In this document: piece after piece, positions 59,209 to 64,000 of the stretch
How positions within the stretch are numbered: position 1 is the stretch's first letter
How the letters are laid out: every line of letters starts with the position of its first letter
Assembly (NCBI GenBank): GCA_027067055.1
Contig: JAMOMK010000055.1
Location: forward strand, 1 to 64,000
Direction: 5' to 3'
DNA length: 64,000 bases
DNA from: Lysobacterales bacterium
GTDB lineage: Bacteria > Pseudomonadota > Gammaproteobacteria > Xanthomonadales > Marinicellaceae
Translations under genes and position numbers: made by a program
The notes under the pieces: generated by a model
Told to the model about the DNA's origin: nothing
The model's input: only the letters and a program-made list of their open reading frames with translations
Databases searched by the model: none

Positions 59209-61446
59209 ATGCCCCTTCAAATCGATAGTTTTAGCTATGATGAAGCCACTGGAATCATCAAAAAGCAGCATAAAGAGTACAAGTTAACTAAACTCCAAAA
59301 GAAACTATTTGATTACTTTCTTGCACACCCTAAGCAAATTATTGATAAAGAAACCTTGATGCAGGAAGTGTGGGGACGAATCGTCACCGATAATACTATT
59401 AATAAGTTTATTTCAGCTTTGCGACTCTATGCTGAAGAGGATTCATCTCAGCCCAAAGTTATTGTCACCCATTTTGGACATGGCATTAGTTTTGAGGGTA
59501 ATATTGTGCAACAAGGGTTGGTTACCAAGAAAAATTTATCCCTTTGGTCTGTTATGTCTGTTGCCTTACTGTTAATTATTATCTCTTTGGTTTATTTCTT
59601 CAATCACAACCCTAAAAGCCCTAACAATGCAGAAAAAATTCAAATCGATCACGTGCTTATCCTGCCAACCGATTATGAAAATTTAAAGGTAGATGATATC
59701 CAGAAGCAAGGTTTAGCAGAATTGATGCAATCAGTTTTGAAAATCTCTGATTCAGAAGGTCAAGTGCTATTTGGTAAACGAACACAGAGTAACCGTGATG
59801 CTATTGAGAAGTATTGGCGCTTGGATAAAAAGCTTGTCGTGCTACAATCCAGAGTGCAAAAAAATGGAGAAACCTATCAAGCTATCATTAATTTATCACA
59901 GGGCAATAAAACCTTAGATAAGGCAATTATTAAAGGCAATAGTTTGGCAGATTTAATGCAAGGTCAAATTAACTTTATTGCCCAATATCAATCGGGTGGT
60001 GAAAATAAAATAACCACAAGCATTGATGATGATTTTATTAGAGCAATGGCTTTTGTTAAAAAAAGAGATTTTAAACATGCCCAAAAATTATTAAGAAGTG
60101 TTGTTGAAGATAATGCTGAGAATGACCAAGCCCGTTTTCAATTGGCACAAGTGAATGCACAATTAAAAGAGTATAACAAAAGCTTAGCTCAACTTCATAC
60201 ACTTAAAGCAACAGTTTTTTATACTACTAATAGCACTGAAGTTGAATTAGCGGTTGCTGAAGTTTTATTTAAACAAAACAAATACCAAAACATCATTGAT
60301 AATTTAAAACAATACCAAGTACAGAACTTGGATGTCAGTGAGGTAAAGAAAGCCAAAATCAAGCTACAAATGGCAGATGCCTATATTGCCATTGGAGAAA
60401 TTCAAAATGCCATGAAGTTTTATAAACAAGCAATAGTGCATGTGAATTCAGAATTTAACCCTAATATTTTTGCCCAAAGTTATTATGGACAAGGAAGAGT
60501 TTTAGAAAGCCAATCTAACGCCCAAGACACCTTTAGTTACTTTGAGAAAGCTTTAGCCTATGCTCAAGAAGCAAATGATTACACAATACAAATACTCGCC
60601 TTGGATGAAATGGCTAAGATTTTACTCGTTGGTAACGAATGGGAAAAAGGATTGGCTTTAAAAAAGCAAGCCATAGAAATTATGGAGATGGAAGATGACA
60701 AAGGTAAAGTTTCTCAAGGTTTAGGGACATTAGCAGCTTTCTTAATACAGACAGGGCACTTTAGTCAGGCAAAAGAAATAAATGATCGACTCGGACGCAT
60801 CGCAAAGGAACTCAAAAATGATAGTTTATTACTGACTTATTTACATTACGATAGTATTGTATTGATGAACTTCTTTAAATTTGAAAATGCTCGAAGTCAA
60901 ATTGATAAGCACCTAAAAATTGCTCAAAACAGTAAAAATTTAGCTATGCAACTGGATAATGCCTTTTTAGAATTTGAATTGCGTCTTGCACAAAAAGACC
61001 TATCAAACTTCAAAGCCGAATGGGGCAGGCGTACGCAATTAATTAAAGACATGGGTTTTGAACGCTATCAAGTGTATATGGACTTTTACTTGGCACGCTA
61101 TTACAAACAAATAGATAAAGCAGATAAAGCTATTGAAATTATCAACAAAATTTCTGAACAAGCTAAAGCCAATAATGACATAAAAATATTGGTTGATGCA
61201 CAAAATCAATTAGCTGAAATATACACGAAAACAGACCCTAAAAAAGCTTTGGATATTTTAAATAACATCGAACAATATCAGCCCGATGCTAACCCATATT
61301 TGGAACTTAAAGCACTAGCTTTAGTTAAGTTAGGACGAAAACTAGAGGCATTAAACCTTCTTAATCAAGCTAAACTTGTTTTTCATGAAGCCTGGAAGTC
61401 TGAAAATGAAATATTGCTAGAGCAGTTAAAACAAGAGGTGAATTAA
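59209..61446 (+). CDS. Membrane-spanning CadC-like regulator with TPR domain (B)
   Basis: The 745-residue paralogue of 45420-47693 has winged helix ~1-95 (YKLTKLQKKLFDYFLAHPKQIIDKETLMQEVWGRIVTDNTINKFISALRLYAEEDSSQPKVIVTHFGHGISF) and one membrane helix at ~106-125 (SVMSVALLLIIISLVYFF). Periplasmic TPR-rich sequence follows to the end, including the unit QARFQLAQVNAQLKEYNKSLAQLHTLKATVFY, shared with the paralogue. No receiver or kinase partner is present, so it should act like ToxR/CadC. It is divergent from the eight-gene surface operon, whose promoter it most likely controls. Its stop overlaps the ispB stop by 4 bases (convergent). Confidence 0.86.
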   Translation: MPLQIDSFSYDEATGIIKKQHKEYKLTKLQKKLFDYFLAHPKQIIDKETLMQEVWGRIVTDNTINKFISALRLYAEEDSSQPKVIVTHFGHGISFEGNIVQQGLVTKKNLSLWSVMSVALLLIIISLVYFFNHNPKSPNNAEKIQIDHVLILPTDYENLKVDDIQKQGLAELMQSVLKISDSEGQVLFGKRTQSNRDAIEKYWRLDKKLVVLQSRVQKNGETYQAIINLSQGNKTLDKAIIKGNSLADLMQGQINFIAQYQSGGENKITTSIDDDFIRAMAFVKKRDFKHAQKLLRSVVEDNAENDQARFQLAQVNAQLKEYNKSLAQLHTLKATVFYTTNSTEVELAVAEVLFKQNKYQNIIDNLKQYQVQNLDVSEVKKAKIKLQMADAYIAIGEIQNAMKFYKQAIVHVNSEFNPNIFAQSYYGQGRVLESQSNAQDTFSYFEKALAYAQEANDYTIQILALDEMAKILLVGNEWEKGLALKKQAIEIMEMEDDKGKVSQGLGTLAAFLIQTGHFSQAKEINDRLGRIAKELKNDSLLLTYLHYDSIVLMNFFKFENARSQIDKHLKIAQNSKNLAMQLDNAFLEFELRLAQKDLSNFKAEWGRRTQLIKDMGFERYQVYMDFYLARYYKQIDKADKAIEIINKISEQAKANNDIKILVDAQNQLAEIYTKTDPKKALDILNNIEQYQPDANPYLELKALALVKLGRKLEALNLLNQAKLVFHEAWKSENEILLEQLKQEVN

Positions 61447-62432
61447 TTATTTCGGTGACAAGCAAAATCACAGAGAAATAATAAAGCATTTTTAGCATCG
61501 CTTTGTGGTAAATCAAGCAATTGTTGCTTGGCTAAAAGTGCAAACTCATTTGCTTTATCTTGAGTGTATTTTAATGCTGGGGTTTCATTGATGCGTTTTT
61601 GAATGGTTTTGAGGTGTTTGATGGATTGTGATTTTATCGCATCGCTAATCACTTGTTTATCGCCTTGGTTGCCATTTTCAAGTAAATAGATTAGGGGTAA
61701 GGTTAATTTTCCTTCGGCTAAATCATCACCAATATTTTTGTCCAACTCATTATTGTCAACGGCATAATCCAACATATCATCAGCAATTTGAAATGCCATA
61801 CCGAGGTTTTCGCCATAGGCTGCCATTTTAGTTATTGTTTCTTTATCTGCCTCACTGATTAATGCGCTTAACTCACAACCCGCTTCAAAGAGTTGAGCTG
61901 TCTTGTTTTTAATCACTTGGTAATACTCATCTTCGGTAATTTCTAAATTGCCAATGTTGAGTAGTTGTAAAACTTCACCTTCAGAAATGGTGTTGGTGGC
62001 ATTAGCAAGGATATTCATCACTTGCAAGTTTTCAATAGTTACCATCATCTGAAAGGCGCGAGAATAGAGAAAATCACCCACTAAAACACTGGCAGAATTG
62101 CCCCAAACTTCATTGGCTGTTTTATTGCCACGGCGCATATCGGATTCATCAACAACATCATCATGTAATAGAGTTGCAGTATGAATAAATTCAATAATAG
62201 CAGCCAATTGAATGTGATTTTTTCCTTTATAACCAAAAGCTTGTGCCATTAGTACGACCAGCATAGGACGGAGGCGTTTGCCACCAGAGTTAATAATGTA
62301 TTCTGAAATTTGACGGATTAACACCACATGCGAATCTAATGAATTGCGAATGGTTTGATTCACCAATAACATGTCGTCATGGGTTACTTTCAGTACATCT
62401 TCTACACTTTTAATCGGATTGTTATCTGTCAA
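61443..62432 (-). CDS. ispB: Octaprenyl diphosphate synthase
   Basis: The 329-residue polyprenyl synthase builds the isoprenoid side chain of ubiquinone. The first Asp-rich motif is LLHDDVVDESDMRRGNKTANEVWG, the second is AFQIADDMLDY, with K/R and the GGKRLRPMLVVLMAQAF region near residues 50-65. The length fits the long-chain (C40) E. coli IspB class. It is a stand-alone gene, convergent with the regulator. A ubiquinone link to the chorismate-lyase-like protein at 9551 is possible but distant. Confidence 0.95.
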   Translation of the reverse strand: MTDNNPIKSVEDVLKVTHDDMLLVNQTIRNSLDSHVVLIRQISEYIINSGGKRLRPMLVVLMAQAFGYKGKNHIQLAAIIEFIHTATLLHDDVVDESDMRRGNKTANEVWGNSASVLVGDFLYSRAFQMMVTIENLQVMNILANATNTISEGEVLQLLNIGNLEITEDEYYQVIKNKTAQLFEAGCELSALISEADKETITKMAAYGENLGMAFQIADDMLDYAVDNNELDKNIGDDLAEGKLTLPLIYLLENGNQGDKQVISDAIKSQSIKHLKTIQKRINETPALKYTQDKANEFALLAKQQLLDLPQSDAKNALLFLCDFACHRNN

Positions 62433-62546
62433 CTTACTGTGGATTAATTAAAAATTGTTATTATACTTAATTTATGAATTATTACTTGGATTTATGATTT
62501 AAAACGCTATATTAGTCACTTCTAATTTGATTTTGTAAATTTAACC

Positions 62547-63716
62547 ATGACAGCAACCAGTGGGCTCAACTCAACAGAAAAAAAAGCAGCCTTCTCAATT
62601 GCTTTGTTGATAGCACTGCGCATGTATGGTTTGTTTTTGATTATGCCTGTGTTTAGTGTTTATGCTAAAACACTGCCTCAATCGACGCCTTTATTAATTG
62701 GATTAGCTTTGGGTATTTATGGTTTAACGCAAGCACTGTTGCAAATACCTCTAGGCTTGGCTTCTGATTTTTTTGGGCGCAAAAAAATACTCACCATTGG
62801 TTTACTTACCTTCATAGCTGGCAGCATTGTTGCTGCTTTATCTACCACAATTTATGGTATTGTTTTAGGTCGAGCGATTCAAGGCATGGGAGCTATTGCT
62901 TCAACAGGCATGGCATTGGTAGCCGATGTCTCTCGACCTGAACAACGCACTAAAATGATGGCAACTATTGGTATGAGTATTGGCATGGCATTTATGCTAG
63001 CATTTATTACAGGCCCTATACTGTTTGGTTGGTTTGGCATGTCCGGACTGTTTTGGATAACAGCAGGACTGGCAACACTTGCTTTGATGCAATTGCACAT
63101 TTTTGTCGAAGAACCCAAAAAGCACATCAAAAAAGGGTTTAGCTTTTCAGAAATGTTGCATACCCTAAAAGACATGCAGTTGATTTCACTTAATTTATCG
63201 GTCTTTGTTTTACACGCAGTGATGACAGCTGTCTTTGTGGTGTTACCTTTGATTTTAGTTGAGCAATTAGATTTTGCGGCTAAGCAACACTGGAAAATGT
63301 ATTTACCGGTGCTATTAATTTCAATGGTATTTTTTATTCCAATGATAATTATCCATGAAAAACGTAAAAAATACTTTCAGTTTGTCACCTTTGCCTTGGT
63401 TGGTTTGGCTTTATCGCAAGTGATGATGGGATTGTTTAACTCTAGTTTGATGCTTATTGCGGCAATGTTGGTTATATATTTTGCCTTCTTTAATTTTTTG
63501 GAAGCCGCAATGCCAGCGATGTTATCACGTATAGCGGGTGAAAAATACCGAGGAGCCGCCATGGGAGGTTATTCAACTTCACAGTTTTTAGGCGCTTTTG
63601 TGGGATCTTCACTGGCAGGGATTATGATGACATCAGGATATACTCATGTTTTTTACGGAACAGCAGTGCTAGTGATTTTAGCAGCTGTGGCAATATTTCT
63701 AGTTAGGCAGAAATAA
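62547..63716 (+). CDS. MFS transporter upstream of ssb
   Basis: The 389-residue major facilitator has 12 hydrophobic segments and the loop-2/3 motif GLASDFFGRKKILTIG. Another family cue is the central IQGMGAIASTGMALVADVSRPEQRTKMM motif (GRxxQGxGAA type). It resembles YajR without the C-terminal YAM domain. An MFS gene placed between ispB and ssb is typical of several gammaproteobacteria. Substrate is unknown. Confidence 0.9.
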   Translation: MTATSGLNSTEKKAAFSIALLIALRMYGLFLIMPVFSVYAKTLPQSTPLLIGLALGIYGLTQALLQIPLGLASDFFGRKKILTIGLLTFIAGSIVAALSTTIYGIVLGRAIQGMGAIASTGMALVADVSRPEQRTKMMATIGMSIGMAFMLAFITGPILFGWFGMSGLFWITAGLATLALMQLHIFVEEPKKHIKKGFSFSEMLHTLKDMQLISLNLSVFVLHAVMTAVFVVLPLILVEQLDFAAKQHWKMYLPVLLISMVFFIPMIIIHEKRKKYFQFVTFALVGLALSQVMMGLFNSSLMLIAAMLVIYFAFFNFLEAAMPAMLSRIAGEKYRGAAMGGYSTSQFLGAFVGSSLAGIMMTSGYTHVFYGTAVLVILAAVAIFLVRQK

Positions 63717-63761
63717 TTTTTCTTTTTTAATTGTTTTTGTTACAATCCCACATTCTTAAGC

Positions 63762-63781
63762 AATTGCTCAAAAGAGCAATT
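63762..63781 (+). other. Hairpin in the ssb leader
   Basis: AATTGCTC and GAGCAATT form a perfect 8-bp stem with an AAAA loop, 37 bases before the ssb start. A TACAAT (63741-63746) 15 bases before it could be a -10. The hairpin may be a leader structure or operator; a weak terminator for the MFS gene is the alternative. No T-run follows on the plus strand. Confidence 0.45.
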
Positions 63782-63817
63782 ATACATAAAACTCGAAAAT
63801 TATAGAGGAGATAGAAA

Positions 63818-64000
63818 ATGGCAAGAGGAATCAATAAAGTAATCGTTGTAGGAAATATGGGGCAAGATCCTGACGTGCGTTACACTACAGGTGGGGCTGC
63901 TGTAACCAATATTTCAGTAGCAACTTCAGAACAATGGAAAGACAAAAACACAGGTGAAGATGTTGTTAAAACTGAATGGCACCGTATTGTGTTTTTTGGA
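63818..64000 (+). CDS. ssb: Single-stranded DNA-binding protein, 5' part
   Basis: The first 61 codons are present and run off the window's end. The N-terminal OB fold reads [47 protein letters not shown], then [10 protein letters not shown], as in E. coli SSB (Trp and Phe stacking residues visible). The GAGGAG ribosome site is 8 bases upstream. Function: coats single-stranded DNA in replication, repair and recombination. Confidence 0.96.
   Translation, partial: MARGINKVIVVGNMGQDPDVRYTTGGAAVTNISVATSEQWKDKNTGEDVVKTEWHRIVFFG

Overview
The window looks like a low-G+C chromosomal segment of a free-living gammaproteobacterium. The closest match I recognise is a Marinicella-type (Lysobacterales-related) bacterium. 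Core genes are gammaproteobacterial: RNase T, OmpA, the ABC-F protein YheS, Tgt, IspB, and an MFS gene followed by ssb. Several secreted proteins carry a short 'IF-x-N/D-G-FE' motif, which I associate with secreted proteins of Lysobacterales. The taxonomic call is an inference from gene content and this motif. No rRNA was seen, and no phage or plasmid backbone.

Layout. 1-3.3 kb: an anchorless YadA-head-like secreted protein, a small NGFE-motif protein, a 163-bp MITE and a membrane-anchored hypothetical. 3.3-7.5 kb: an envelope-stress-like operon (MipA/OmpV, DUF3019, OmpR-type regulator, histidine kinase, SIMPL protein) with matching tandem TGTATCA sites upstream of both its first gene and the SIMPL gene. 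7.5-16.1 kb: RNase T, OmpA, a chorismate-lyase-like protein, a PlpD-like patatin autotransporter (type Vd), a MATE pump, a DUF2333 protein and an S8 protease ending in NGFE. 16.3-21.6 kb: a roadblock protein, then an opposing five-gene operon with a Ras-like GTPase, a roadblock-like protein, two paralogous pseudo-receiver proteins and a small unknown protein. 21.6-30.9 kb: YheS, HutG-like hydrolase, OvoA (ovothiol), a DUF1538/PII-like membrane protein, Tgt and a metallo-beta-lactamase-fold protein.

30.9-33.1 kb is a repeat-rich island. A RAYT transposase sits between its own REP palindromes, one of which is interrupted by a second MITE, and a tRNA-Met follows. 33.1-38.2 kb carries tyrosine/homogentisate catabolism: a MarR regulator with two palindromic operators, hpd, hmgA and fah, plus the decayed remnant of the pathway's maleylacetoacetate isomerase. 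Two toxin-antitoxin pairs (MazEF and DUF433/DUF5615) follow directly, then signal peptidase I with an apparent AUU start, an aminotransferase and a phytanoyl-CoA-dioxygenase-like protein.

42.8-61.4 kb is the most unusual region. Two paralogous membrane-spanning CadC-like regulators with long TPR domains are each divergent from an operon of secreted and membrane proteins. One operon has a BspA-like LRR protein and a lipoprotein. The other is an eight-gene run with a ~1450-residue beta-helix protein, an FG-GAP protein, three DUF3592 proteins and two PH-like paralogues. Both divergent promoter regions hold three 11-bp-phased direct repeats, the kind of site an OmpR/PhoB-type winged helix binds. 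The window closes with ispB, an MFS transporter and the start of ssb.
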